From: Porphyra umbilicalis
Taxonomy: Eukaryota; Rhodophyta; Bangiophyceae; Bangiales; Bangiaceae
Direction of reading: 5' to 3'
Assembly: GCA_002049455.2 (NCBI GenBank)
Contig: KV918818.1
Span: 244,049-308,048 of the forward strand
DNA length: 64,000 bases
In this document: one piece after another, positions 40,669 through 51,542 of the stretch
How the letters are laid out: each line of letters starts with the position of its first letter
Position numbering within the stretch: position 1 is the stretch's first letter
The notes under the pieces: generated by a model
Databases searched by the model: none
Told to the model about the DNA's origin: nothing
Seen by the model: only the letters and a program-made list of their open reading frames with translations
Translations under genes and position numbers: made by a program

Positions 40669-42637
40669 CTCGCCGCTGCCCGCCGCCGCGCCGCTGCCCG
40701 CTGCCGCGCCGCTCCCCGGCCCCTCGCTGCCCTCGCGGGCGGCCGGCGGCGGCCGGAGGCGGCACCTCTTTTGGGGGGTGGTCGGCGACGGTTGCGACCT
40801 GCGGCCGCTGCTGGCGGGAGGAGCGGCCGAAGGGGAGGGAGATCGGGCACGGCGGTTGTCGTCAGGGTGGGCGGTCGTCCAGGGGGCTGAACGGCCTCGG
40901 TGCCTGGGGCCGGCAATTGCTGGGGTGGGCGGGCTGTCGGTGAGGGAGGCGGCTGGTGGCCGGCGGTGGGGGTGGTCAGTGGAGGGGGTGGCCGGCGGCG
41001 GGGGTGGCCGGCGGCGGGGGTCGTCGGCGGTGGGGTTGATTGGATGCGTGTCTGGGGGACACATAGCGACTTCCAGGGATAACACAGAGCTGTCTGGCTG
41101 CGTGCTACCTCTATGGGCGACTCGTAGGCACGAAACTGGGGTTCTGACTTGTATGGAGGCGTGCTACGCTCAGTGGGCATCCTACGACCGTTCTGGTGTG
41201 GTTTTTTAGGGTCCGCCAAGAGTACATGATGTAGCAAAGCCAACGCACACAGAGAGTTGGCCAGCAGATAGGCAGGGCACCGTGGGGAGGTAGCGGCATA
41301 TCGGGTCCCTGTGAAGTTGAAGGTGCGAAAATCGTAGGAAGGAAGCGTTTGTACGCTTAGCGACTCACTTTTTTGTTCCCAGGACCCTTCAAACCACCAC
41401 GTACAAGTCTCTTTAGAAAAATGGTGTTTTGGTCAAGTTCTGCCCGGACATGTGTCGTATGTGCCTTCTTGCACCGGATGGAAGCAGGTAGCATGGCGAT
41501 GACCAGACTATACGGACCCCGACCAAAGCTGCACAAAATAGGTACAGGGTACGGTAGGAGATATGCTGTGCTATTTTTTTCGCAAGAAAACTTGCAGAAC
41601 TGCTGTAGGCAGCAAGAGAAGCGCAGAGCGCATGCTGACTTCCTCCACTGCCGCTGCCTCCCCCCACTGCAGCTGCTTTCACCAAATGCATCTGCCTTCC
41701 CCCACCGCCGCTGCCTCCCCCAATCCCTGCTGCGCCCCCCCATCCCCGCTGCGTCCCCCAATTCCTGCTGCCTTCCACCTTCCTTGCTGCCTCCCATCGT
41801 CCCTGCTGCCTTGCGTCACAGGTTCTGGCCATCCTTGCCAGTGCTTCGCCCCCCGCAGCTGCGTCACAGGTTCTGGCCATCCCTGCCAGTGCTTCGCCCC
41901 CCGCAGCTGCTGCCCCTCCCTCCCACCGGTGCTGCCCCCCCCGCCACTGGTGCTGCCCCCCCCCAACTGTGCTGCCCCCCCCCAACTGTGCTGCCCCCCC
42001 CCCCACCCGTGCTGCCCCCCCCCTACCCGAGCTACGCGCCCCCCCCGCTGGTACTGCCCGCCCCCACCGGTGCTGCCCCCTTCCCACCCGAGCTGCCCCC
42101 CCCTCCACTAGTACTGCCCACCCCCACCGGTGCTGCCGCCCCCCGAATGGGTGCTACCGCTTCTGCCTGGGTTGAGCAAACGGCGGCAGCCTCAGCGGCG
42201 ACCGTTGTCACGGAATGGTGGTGGCAAGGGCACCTGGGTCAGGAACAGGAGGGAGGCGGCGGCCCCCATCGGCGGCCGTGGTCGCCCACCCTTGGCCGGG
42301 ACGCCGAGCAACGACTGCAAAGCCCGGCGGCGGTGGTGGTGGCTCGCCCATGTGCGGGGCGGCGAGCGGCGGCGAACCGTGCATCAGCTGATGGCCTACC
42401 TGGCAACATCACTGGGCAACGACCACGCCGACGAGCCGACAGGAATCTATGGTTAAAAACAGAATCAACGGTGATAAATGTATCGAACTCTTCGAATCCC
42501 ATATAAGGACACAAGGACGTTGATGCAGTGGACAAGTACAACACCCCCCATTCCCCCCGGCCTATCCAGTCAACCCCCCCTTGCCCGTTTTCCCACGGAA
42601 AGGCAAGGCTGGCTTTATCTCGGTTCGGCGGGATCTC
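40669..42637. other. C-rich low-complexity stretch, no firm gene
   Basis: A plus-strand frame of 377 codons (41373-42506) has Pro/Ala/Leu-rich repeats of GTGCTGCCCCCCC type and no domain. It begins plausibly (MFPGPFKPPRTSLFRKMVFW) but I treat it as unproven. A 48-bp tandem duplication lies at 41812-41907. The right edge is the flank of element B. Confidence 0.3.
41812..41907. repeat. 48-bp tandem duplication
   Basis: Two adjacent 48-bp units (TGCGTCACAGGTTCTGGCCA…CCCCCCGCAGC) differ at a single base (CCTTGCC versus CCCTGCC), so the duplication is recent. Confidence 0.8.
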
Positions 42638-44064
42638 TCAGAGCACACCCAACAACGTCTCCCCCAAGTTCTGAAACCCCAAACGGAATATGCCACGTTT
42701 GCTTACGTGGAGGACGCTCAGCGGCTCCCCTTTTTTCTCATCCAAGAGGGCCGTCCGCGGTCCTGGAGTTATCGAAAACAGGGGCTACATGGTCCAGAGA
42801 TGGGTGCAAGAAGATGGGGGAAGCGTGCGTAGCAACGTCGACCCCCAAGCGGACAGAAATTGAACATATATCCAAGCAGTCACGAGGTGAGGGAGGGAGG
42901 GACGAAAAGGCTGCGATCGCGACAAGAACGCGTCGCCACTTTCCAATCGTCTGTGCAGACTTTTGTTATCTGAGTAAACATACCGAAAGTCAGGTTCACA
43001 CGTCTAAAATAAAGCGCCACGAACTGACAGGAGCTGGTCGCTCTGCTGGCACGACGCAGAAAAATCTCACTTCGGGAAGACACCTGGCGAACTAATGACA
43101 GATGGCGAGCCTCACGCGACAGCGCAGAGCCGCGGCTCTCGGTCGAGGACCCTGGGAACGGGGTGCGCTGTGCGACGCGCTGTCAAGACGTGGCCACGGC
43201 AGGCACCGCGCGGTCCGACAGATGCTTCGATTCGAATGCCTCCAGAACGAGAGGCGGACGGCGCCTTTGCTGGTGGCGGCGTTGGCTTGCTCAGAACGAG
43301 CTCTGCCGCAAGCGTCGAAACGGACAGTGTCGGTGGGCCCGCGCGAGAATATCGGCGCGGTCGCGCAATCAATCACGTGATCCCTTTGCATGCAATGAGA
43401 AATCTTTGAAAGTTTCCGATCTGATCCAAGCCATATCATTGGCTGCTGGAAATGTTCACAGATATGTTGGAAGGGAGGCGGATCCATCATCGCCAGGGGT
43501 CAGCCAGCCCGTGATCAGATTCCTCTGGTCCCTGTTGGCGCCAGGCCTGCCCCCCCCCTCCAATTGGTCGTAGGGCAGCCTCACGTCAAGCGTGGCGCGG
43601 CGGGTGCCTCAGCCGCTTCCACGAGGCGGGGATCTCGTCGACACAGGGGCACGCACGAGGCCCCGTGCCAGTATCGGTGTGGCGCGCCTCGTGGGCAGCG
43701 CCGCGTGGGGCCGTGTCGCCGAGAGGGCCGTTCGGGGAGCCTCAAATGCACCTCCCTGGGCGATCTCGGGCACACCTCCCGCTCGGGCGGGCCCGCAGCA
43801 CCCTGCGCCCCCCCATCCACGCACGCGCACGAGGGGCCGCAGCGCGGGGTGCCATCCGCGGCTCGTTGGGGCGCCCCCTGGGCCGCCATCGGCTGTACGG
43901 AGGGGCGCCCCCTGGGCTGCGGTCGCGCGCTCGTGCTCCGCGTGTGCGCGCTTCTCGTGTCGCGTGCTGTCGGCCGCCGGCGACGGCATCTGAACACGCC
44001 GTCCGCCGGCGGCTCGTGTTCCCTCGCTCATTCATCCCAACGACCTCCCGCACGCATCCCCCCA

Positions 44065-44324
44065 CCGTTGAGTTCTTCCCGCCCTTGCCGCCGGCGTGGG
44101 ACGCCGGCGGCCGCCCCCCCCCCCTCCCTGTTACCGTTGAGGTTTTCCCGCTCTGCCGCCGGCGTGGCACGCCGGCGGCTGCCCCCCCCCCCTCTCTGGT
44201 ACCGTTGCGTTTTTCCCGCGCTTGCCGCCGGTGTGGCACGCCGGCGGCCATTTCCCCGACCCCCCCTTCTGCCGTTGAGCTTTTCCCACCCCTGCCGCCG
44301 GCGAGGCACGCTGGCGGCGGTTCC
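44065..44324. repeat. Hairpin array of ~69-bp units (copy B)
   Basis: It is the counterpart of 26674-26933, with the same four units and palindromes and small C-run length differences. Conservation of all four hairpins in both copies shows they predate the last transposition. Confidence 0.75.
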
Positions 44325-44519
44325 CCGCCCTCCCCCCCGCTTGCTTTTTTTTGCCGCCGGCCACCCGCGTGTGGCTCTTTGCCCGCGTGCGCCGCCGGTG
44401 CTGCGTGGGCGCCGGCGGTGTGCCGTGTGCGCATCGGTGCCTCGTCCCCTCCGCCCCCCCCCCCTCCCTGACCCTCGGCAAATCTGTTCAAGAGCCGCCG
44501 CTCTCCCCCCTCTCCCACC

Positions 44520-46535
44520 ATGACCCGCAAGCCCGACCCGGAGCGCGACACGGAGCGGAGGAGGGACCAGCGTCGGCGGCACCAAGAGCGCCTCGCCGTG
44601 CTCGCGCGGTGCACCTGTTCGTGCCACCTCGGGGGGTGCCCGCCGTGCTCCACATCGGCACCGTCGTGCGGTGGACGGGCGCCGTCCCCACCGCGCAACA
44701 ACTGGGGGCCGCCGGCTGGTCGGCACCCTCAACAAGCCGGCGGCAACTGGGGCGGGGGAGAAGGATGGGCGCCGTCGCCACCGCGCAACAACTGGGCGCC
44801 GCCGGCACGTAGCCATCCACAACAAGCCGGCGGCAACTGGGGCGGGGGACAAGGACGGGCGCCGTCGCCACCGCGCAACAACTGGGCGCCGCCGGCTGGT
44901 TGGCGGGAACACCCACAACAAGCCGGCGGCAACTGGGGCGGGGGGCAAGGACGGGCGCCGTCGCCGCCGCGCCAAAGCTGGGCGCTGCCGGCTGATCTGC
45001 ACCCTAACCAAGCCGGCGGCCATTGGGACGGTGGACAAAGGCGGGCGCCATCGCCACCGCGCAACAACTGGGCGCCGCCGGCACGTAGCCATCCACAGCA
45101 AGCCGGCGGCAACTGGGGCGGGGGGCAAGGACGGGCGCCGTCGCCACCGCGCAACAACTGGGCGTCGCCGGCACGTAGCCATCCACAGCAAGCCGGCGGC
45201 AACTGGGGCGGGGGGCAAGGACGGGCGCCGTCGCCGCCGCGCAACGACTGGGCGTCGCCGGCTGATCGCGAACCAACGCAAGCCGGCGGTAACTGGGGCG
45301 GGGGGCAAGGACGGGCGCCGTCGCCGCAGCACAACAACTGGGCACCGCCGGCTGGTCGGCACCCACACCAAGCCGGCGGCAACTGGGGCGGGGGACAAGG
45401 TCGTGCGCCGCCGCCGCCGCGCCAAAGCTGGGCGCCGCCGGCTGATCTGCACTCACGACAAGCCGGCGGCAGCTGGGGCGGGGGACAAGGACGGGCGCCG
45501 TCGCCGCCGCGCAACAACTGGGCGCCGCCGGCTGATCGCGACTCAACGCAAGCCGGCGGCAACTGGAGCGGGGGGCAAGGCCGGGCGCCGTCGCCGCAGC
45601 ACATCAACTGGGCGCCGCCGGCTGTTCGGCACCCACACCAAGCCGGCGGCAACTCGGGGCCCCCGCCTGGTGGTCGATCGCCACAAGGCGGCGGCCACTG
45701 GGGTGGCGGGCAAGGACGGGCATCGTTGCCGCCGCGCAGCGACTGGGTGGCGCCGGCTGGTTTCATCCCTTCTCAAGCCGGCGGCGGCGACGGACGGCAC
45801 CCGAAAGGCGGGGAACCGCCGCCTTGTGGCGTGAACGGCGGCGGGCCGCCAGACCAAGGTCGCCCCCCGCCGCAAGTCGTCAGCGCGCCGCCGGCTCGCG
45901 GCTGTCTGCCGCTCGCCGGCGGCAGGTTCGCGCCGCCGCCCGACGTTGTGCCGCCTCAAGGTGGAGGCCAATCGCGTGGGGTCAAGGGACGGGGGGCGTC
46001 GCCGCCGCCGGCTAGTTTTGTGTTGCCACAAGCCGGCGGCAACTCCGCATCTTCGGGGGCCAGCCGCCGAGATGCCGGTGGCTCGCGGGCGCCGCCGCCT
46101 GCCAACGTGCTGCCTGAAAGCGGCGGGGAGTCGGCACCGCCGGCTGCATATCAACCACAAGCCGGCGGCGCACAGCCCTCACCCGCCGAATGCCGGCCGC
46201 CGGCAGCCACCGTGCACCCCCCGCCCGTCCCGACGCTGAGTCCAGGGGCTCCGGGGGAGGCGTCGGCGGAAACGCTGGCGGCGGGCCACGACAAGCCGGC
46301 AGGCCACGACAAGCCGGCGGGCCACCACCAGCCGGCGGGCCCCGACCTGCCGGCGGGCCAGGGCAAGCCGGCGGGCGAGGACACGCTGGCGGGCCAGGAC
46401 ACGCCGGCGGACCACGACAAGCCGGCGGGCGAAGAACAGCCGGCGGGCCACGACCAGCCGGTGAGGCACGGCCTGCCGGCGTACCAGGACAAGCCGGCGG
46501 CAGCGCGGGGCGCGACGCCGCCGGTGGAGAAGTAG
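44520..46535 (+). CDS. Repeat-domain protein of element B (671 aa)
   Basis: It matches the protein at 27130-29148: the same basic start, about twelve 30-residue repeats (GGNWGGGQGRAPSPPRNNWA type), a Pro/Gly-rich middle and PAGxxx hexads to the stop. It has one unit fewer in the main array, but an added segment later (QGGGQSRGVKGRGASPP) replaces a few residues of A. The frame is maintained despite those indels, which supports translation. Its relation to the following Myb-like gene is the same as in copy A. Confidence 0.45.
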   Translation: MTRKPDPERDTERRRDQRRRHQERLAVLARCTCSCHLGGCPPCSTSAPSCGGRAPSPPRNNWGPPAGRHPQQAGGNWGGGEGWAPSPPRNNWAPPARSHPQQAGGNWGGGQGRAPSPPRNNWAPPAGWREHPQQAGGNWGGGQGRAPSPPRQSWALPADLHPNQAGGHWDGGQRRAPSPPRNNWAPPARSHPQQAGGNWGGGQGRAPSPPRNNWASPARSHPQQAGGNWGGGQGRAPSPPRNDWASPADREPTQAGGNWGGGQGRAPSPQHNNWAPPAGRHPHQAGGNWGGGQGRAPPPPRQSWAPPADLHSRQAGGSWGGGQGRAPSPPRNNWAPPADRDSTQAGGNWSGGQGRAPSPQHINWAPPAVRHPHQAGGNSGPPPGGRSPQGGGHWGGGQGRASLPPRSDWVAPAGFIPSQAGGGDGRHPKGGEPPPCGVNGGGPPDQGRPPPQVVSAPPARGCLPLAGGRFAPPPDVVPPQGGGQSRGVKGRGASPPPASFVLPQAGGNSASSGASRRDAGGSRAPPPANVLPESGGESAPPAAYQPQAGGAQPSPAECRPPAATVHPPPVPTLSPGAPGEASAETLAAGHDKPAGHDKPAGHHQPAGPDLPAGQGKPAGEDTLAGQDTPADHDKPAGEEQPAGHDQPVRHGLPAYQDKPAAARGATPPVEK

Positions 46536-46591
46536 TCGACGTTGACGACGTCGGCTAAGACGTTGCTGCGCTCAAGTACGCGGCCCCCGCG

Positions 46592-47932
46592 ATGGGGACC
46601 GGTCCGGGCTGGACCGACGAGGAGCGTGTTGCGTTGTGCAGAGCCTACCTGACCACGTCGCAGGACCCTGTTCAGGGGGCGGACCAGAGTGGCCCGACTT
46701 TTTGGACTGCGGTGGTTTCGGCATGGAAGGGGTTGCTGGCGGGACGCCCTGGCGTCCGCCGGCGCACTGAGCGAGGAGTGGGGGGGGTGCAGAAGCAGTG
46801 GGACAAGATCCGAAAGGGTGTCAACGAGTTTGGCTCGCACTACCTGGCGGTCCAGCGCATGGAGCTGACGGGCAACCCAAGTGAGGAGGACATGATTAGC
46901 GCGGCCATGGCGCGCTTCTGCGGCGCCAATGTGTACGAGGCGATGCGCAAGGACCGCGCGGCGGACATGGCCAAGGGCAAGACAACCAAGCGCAAGGCCA
47001 AGCAAGTGCACTGCCCGTGGGTCCCGTGCTGGCGGGTGCTGCGACACGTCGACAAGTTCAGCGGGGCCGCCGGGGCCGCCGCTGCCGACGGCGGCGCCGC
47101 CGGTGCCGGATCATCCGGCGGCTCTCCCGGCGGCCGCTCGACAAGCGACTCTGACGAGGACGCGGAGGACGCAGGTGCTGGCCGTTACCAATCGCGCCCG
47201 CGTGGTTCAAAGGCCGCCAAGCGTGACAGGGCGGAGGACATCCAGGCGTCGCGTATGCTGAAGGCAAGCACGGACGCGTTGTCTGCGCTGGCCCCAGCAA
47301 CGTCTTAGCGTACAACCGTGGCATTTTTCAACAGTGCTGAGATGCGGGACACTCCTGAAGCTGTCGCTTTCCGTCGCGCCCATGCCCGCAAGCTGATGGC
47401 GGCGGCCGGGTTGGACGTGTCCCCGCCGGGTACTTTGTCTTCTCTGGCGGGGACGGCCGCCGGCTCCACGCCCGCGACTGGCGCAGATGTGCCGGCGGAG
47501 GGGGGGGCGACGCCCTCTACACCCGCCCGCATGTCAACCTCGACACCGCGTACGCCGCCGGCGCCGGCGCCGGCCCAGGCACCGGCGGCTGGCGCGGCAC
47601 TGGTGCCGGCATCTCCGCCGGCGGCGAGCAGCACAGGACCTGAGCCGCCGGCACGAGCGGTGAAGGAGGCGGCGGCGAGTACATCTGCACCGCCGGCCTC
47701 GGCGGACGGCTCCGGTGCAGCGAGCCGTGGCCGGCGGTCGCTGGTGACCAAGCAGGCCAAGGCGGCGGCAGCTCTTGCCGCCGCGTCGAAGGCGCTCGAC
47801 GACGAGAACGACGGCGTTTATGTGGTGCCTGTCTTTAACACGCGCGACAGTGGCGCGGGCCATGTCGAGGACAAGGATGAAGCTGAGGGGGATGACTCTA
47901 GTGATGAAGAGACCAACGCTGAGGACCAATAG
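46592..47932 (+). pseudogene. Myb/SANT-like accessory gene of element B, nonsense mutation
   Basis: The same start (MGTGPGWTDEERVALCRAYL) and the whole trihelix region are intact. At 47306-47308 a TAG replaces the GAG of copy A (GCAACGTCTTAGCG versus GCAACGTCTGAGCG), truncating the product to 238 of 446 residues. The stop is just after the RPRGSKAAKRDRAED helix, so the DNA-binding part could still be made, but the C-terminal half (47318-47932 in the same frame) is lost. Upstream, a TAA at 46556-46558 replaces TGT of copy A, so the long upstream extension open in A is closed here. Confidence 0.75.
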
Positions 47933-48218
47933 TGTGTGGAGTGTGTATCGGGCAGCGACTTCAAAGGTTTTTTTTCCCCGTTGGGCAGGGTTTTTTTTTC
48001 CTACTTCTGTCGTCTTTGCGCGCAACAGTGGCATTACTTTGGCATCATTTATACGGCCGCTATGGCGGTCCTTGGCGGGTCCCGCCTCTGTGTCATTTGC
48101 GAGCAAGGCCTCCGTGACATTTGCGAGTAAGGAGTCAAGACAAAGGCAAGAGGACAGACAAGTCGAAGGAAGAAAAAACCCGCGGGGGGGAAAAAAAACA
48201 CCTTTTGTGCTGCCCCGG

Positions 48219-50849
48219 TTACAAGTATGGCTCAAGAAGCGTGGCTCTGTCCGCCCACACATCCTCCGCCAGGTCCTGTCTCAGCTTGGTATGCTCCTCC
48301 TCACTCCGTGTCTCCGCCCACGCGCCCAGAGCATGCCCAAAAGTGCCTGCGGGCAGCCAGGCGACAGGCGCAATGACGGGGGCGGGGGGGGCACCCGCGC
48401 CCACGAAGCCCTCCGCAGCGTCGTGGCCATCGCTACCGACGGCACCACCGCCGCTAGCACCAGATCCGCCGCCGCCGCCGGCTCCACTGCCACCGGCGGC
48501 GCCGACAATCCCACGACCCCCAGCTGCCGCCGCACCAACGCGGTGCCCCAAACGCCCCGCGCCGCCGCCGCCGGCCGCCTGACCGCCGGCGGCGGCGGCG
48601 GCAGCAGATCCGCCACCGCCCGCCCCCCCCCCACCTGGTGCCGGTCCTGCCAAGCGGCCGCCATCGGCCGCCTGACCGCTGGCGGCGGCAGCGGAGAATG
48701 CGCCAACACCGCCGCCGCCGGCCGCCTCGCCAGCGCCGGCGGCGGCAGCAGCCAATCCGCCACCTGCCGCCCTTCCACCACCAAGTCCCGGTCCCGCCAA
48801 ACCGCCGCCGCCGGCCGCCGGACAGCCGGCGGCGGCGGCGGCAGCAGATCCCCCCGCCCCACCTCCTCCACCATCCTGTCCCCGTCCCGCCAAGCCGCCG
48901 CCGCCAGCCGCCCGACCGCCGGCGGCGACAGCAGGAAGTGCGCCAACACCGCCGCCGCCGGCCGCCTCGCCAGCGCCGGCGGCGGCAGCAGCCAATCCGC
49001 CACCGGCCGCCTTCGCACCACCAAGCCCCGGTCCCGCCAAGCTGCCGCCGCCGGCCGCCTGACCGCCGGCGGCGGAAGGGGCAGCAGATCCCCCCGCCCC
49101 CGCTCCCCCACCACCCTGTCCCTCACCCGCCAAGCCGCCGGCGCCGGCCGCCCAACCGCCGGCGGCGGCAGAGGCAGCAGATCCCACCACCCCGGCACCC
49201 CCACCACCAGGAGCCGGTCCCACCAAACCGCCGCCACCGGCCGCCGGACCGCCGGCGGCGGTGGCGGCAGCAGATCCCCCCGCCCCACCTCCTCCACCAT
49301 CCTGTCCCCGTCCCGCCAAGCCGCCGCCGCCAGCCGCCTGACCGCCGGCGGCGGCAGCAGGAAGTGCGCCAACACCGCCGCCGCCGGCCGCCTCGCCAGC
49401 GCCGGCGGCGGCAGCAGCCAATCCGCCACCGGCCGCCCCCGCACCACCAAGCCCCGGTCCCGCCAAGCCGCCGCCGCCGGCCGCCTGACCGCCGGCGGCG
49501 GCAGGGGCAGCAGATCCCCCCGCCCCCGCTCCCCCACCACCCTGTCCCTCACCCGCCAAGCCGCCGCCGCCGGCCGCCTGACCGCCGGCGGCGGCAGCGG
49601 CAGCAGATCCCCCCGCCCCCGCTCCCCCACCACCCTGTCCCCCACCCGCCAAGCCGCCGCCGCCGGCCGCCTGACCGCCGGCGGCCATACGGGTGCGGGA
49701 CACGTACCCGTCTCGTCGCTGTTCCGTAACCATGTTGTGAAGGACGGCCACCGCCTTGGTGATGGTGACCATCTGCGCTACGGACGCGTACCTGGCAGGA
49801 TGGAGAGCGACGTGGAAGCGAGCCGTCAACACCGCATACAGGCGTTCCACATCTTTTCGAAGTGCTTCCTGAAGACGGTTAAATGTAACCTCGACTTCTG
49901 TCGTGGGGTCGGAGAACGGAGAAACGAAAAAAGCAAACCTAGGATAAATACCATCCACAAGATAATACAGGAGCGTGCGGGTCGTGCCGTTAGCAGTGAA
50001 AGAAAACGTACGGGGCGGCCATTCCCCGTTCGTGACGGATAAATAGAGGGGGGAAACATGCATAACGTTAAGGTCGTTATGAGATCCAGGACACCCCACA
50101 AATAAATGCCAAATCCATAGGTCCTCATCACAAACGGTCTCCATCACCACGGAGCGCTTCCCGTGGCGATTCTGGTACATGCCAGCAAACGCCTTTGGGC
50201 AGTTACGCCACTCCCAGTGGCTGCAGTCGAGAGAGCCAATGCAACCGGGCATCCCGCGCTCAGCATTGCGCGTCAAAATGCGCTGCAGTTCTTCAGGGGT
50301 GGGGGAACGCAAATATGAGGGTCCAAACTCATCCACAATAAACCGCATCAACTCTCGCACCGACATAGCAATGATTGAAGAGGACAATCGCACATATTCA
50401 TCCGTCCTGTCCGGCGCCTCTCCATACGCAATGACTCGAAACGCCGCTACCACCTTTTGCAAGGGGTGAGCCTGGAGCCTCCCGGTGGCATTAATGCGCT
50501 GCGCAAAAAACGGTCGGTCCTTCACGGCGTTATAGACGCGAAGAAAGACGCTGCGCGGCACGCGGAACCGGCGCTCAAAGTCCCCCTCATCATACACAGG
50601 CGGCTCCCCGTTCAGGCCAAAATAATCTCTCAGAATAGCGCGCAAACCTGAGCGGAAGTTACGCCGCTTATTCGGCCGCCGGCCCGGTACAGATCCAACA
50701 TAACGCGGACGCCGGGACACCCGAGACCCACGCGCGCGCTTCCGCCAATCGCGCAACGCCTGCAGGTGCGCCGCAACCGCCGAAGCAATATGCAGGTCCT
50801 CGGTATCCTCCAGCATCGCATCCGCAGACATGTCTAAAGGATCATCCAT
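48219..50849 (-). CDS. Harbinger DDE transposase of copy B, full length (876 aa)
   Basis: Start MDDPLDMSADAMLEDTEDLH at 50849; the frame is open back to 51173. The first 388 residues match copy A closely, including the catalytic Asp208 (SLDCSHWEWRNCP), Asp259 (SHNDLN) and Glu335 (KDVERLYAV). A Gly/Ala-rich tail of roughly 400 residues follows, in alternating modules (AAGGQAAGGGGLAGxGQGGG; LAAAAAGAGEAAGGGGVGAL). A unique end, WLPAGTFGHALGAW then EEHTKLRQDLAEDVWADRAT, closes the protein. Harbinger transposases of this type usually end shortly after the catalytic domain with an 'HxxLxxDLxExxW' segment, so the tail looks like an in-frame expansion between core and C-terminus. No stop or frameshift is visible. 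Confidence 0.85.
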   Translation of the reverse strand: MDDPLDMSADAMLEDTEDLHIASAVAAHLQALRDWRKRARGSRVSRRPRYVGSVPGRRPNKRRNFRSGLRAILRDYFGLNGEPPVYDEGDFERRFRVPRSVFLRVYNAVKDRPFFAQRINATGRLQAHPLQKVVAAFRVIAYGEAPDRTDEYVRLSSSIIAMSVRELMRFIVDEFGPSYLRSPTPEELQRILTRNAERGMPGCIGSLDCSHWEWRNCPKAFAGMYQNRHGKRSVVMETVCDEDLWIWHLFVGCPGSHNDLNVMHVSPLYLSVTNGEWPPRTFSFTANGTTRTLLYYLVDGIYPRFAFFVSPFSDPTTEVEVTFNRLQEALRKDVERLYAVLTARFHVALHPARYASVAQMVTITKAVAVLHNMVTEQRRDGYVSRTRMAAGGQAAGGGGLAGGGQGGGGAGAGGSAAAAAAGGQAAGGGGLAGEGQGGGGAGAGGSAAPAAAGGQAAGGGGLAGPGLGGAGAAGGGLAAAAAGAGEAAGGGGVGALPAAAAGGQAAGGGGLAGRGQDGGGGGAGGSAAATAAGGPAAGGGGLVGPAPGGGGAGVVGSAASAAAGGWAAGAGGLAGEGQGGGGAGAGGSAAPSAAGGQAAGGGSLAGPGLGGAKAAGGGLAAAAAGAGEAAGGGGVGALPAVAAGGRAAGGGGLAGRGQDGGGGGAGGSAAAAAAGCPAAGGGGLAGPGLGGGRAAGGGLAAAAAGAGEAAGGGGVGAFSAAAASGQAADGGRLAGPAPGGGGAGGGGSAAAAAAGGQAAGGGGAGRLGHRVGAAAAGGRGIVGAAGGSGAGGGGGSGASGGGAVGSDGHDAAEGFVGAGAPPAPVIAPVAWLPAGTFGHALGAWAETRSEEEHTKLRQDLAEDVWADRATLLEPYL

Positions 50850-51542
50850 CGCGCGAAGAAGACGGTCGCCACGACGGTGGCGGCGGACGGTCGTCGTCGA
50901 CGACGACGCTAGTGCGCTACGCTGCCTGCGCCTCCTCACTCGGATCTCCTCAGCACCCCACTGAGAACACACCGCACGGACAGAGCAGATTTCCTTTGGC
51001 CCACCCCTCCGGCAGACCGTTTCAATGCCCCCCGCTGGAGCCCCGAAACGGTCGCATCCCGGGATGGAGGCTCGGTCACCTGTGGTCGCGTGCTCGACGC
51101 GACGGTCCATAGCAGTCGCGATACCGTTGCAAACGGTGATCGCTCGAACGCTCTCCCGCGACACAAAGTGCATTGTTTGTCACTGACGTTTCAAGAAGCC
51201 CGGATGCCACGACACAAGCATTTCAAACGGCGGCCAAAGCGGCGCCAGCCAATGAGAGAGCTGAACAAGTTGGGGAGGAGAGCTCCCACTCCCCAAATCG
51301 TGCAGAGAATGGGGGACAGGGGCCTCACCCCCCATTTTCTGCCCGCTGAATCTGTGTGTACTTATGTGATTCCAGACAACTAGATTCGGGGTTTCTCCCT
51401 TCGATTTGGGGTTCCCGACGTTGCTGTGGGACCCTCCCCATCCCCAAGAGCTGAAATTAAGGCACGTGGATCATTTATTAGACACGTTTCTGACACGTTA
51501 GCATATTCGAACTTGGGGAAGACGTTGTTGGGTGTGCTCTCA

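Larger units (their letters stand above)
42641..51539. mobile_element. PIF/Harbinger element, copy B (8899 bp)
   Basis: It has the same terminal repeats as copy A (GAGCACACCCAACAACGTCT inward from both ends) and TCA on both sides (42638-42640 and 51540-51542). It is collinear with copy A, with shorter repeat arrays. The left flank (GGCGGGATCTC) and right flank (GGCCCGGTCC) are unlike those of A. The transposase frame is fully open while the Myb-like gene has a nonsense codon. The right TCA is shared with another element that starts at 51543. Confidence 0.9.

Noticed and set aside
39700-41243. Frames of 347-474 codons on both strands through the 18-bp array
   Set aside because: The unit length is a multiple of three without stop words, so all six frames are open. 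None has a convincing start or a domain outside the array.
41373-42506. 377-codon Pro/Leu-rich frame
   Set aside because: It is dominated by C-run repeats, with no domain and no clear gene signals. It is kept only as low-complexity sequence.
25250-51539. A and B as halves of a segmental duplication
   Set aside because: The flanking sequences just outside each copy are different, and each copy has its own TCA duplication, so two insertions are simpler.
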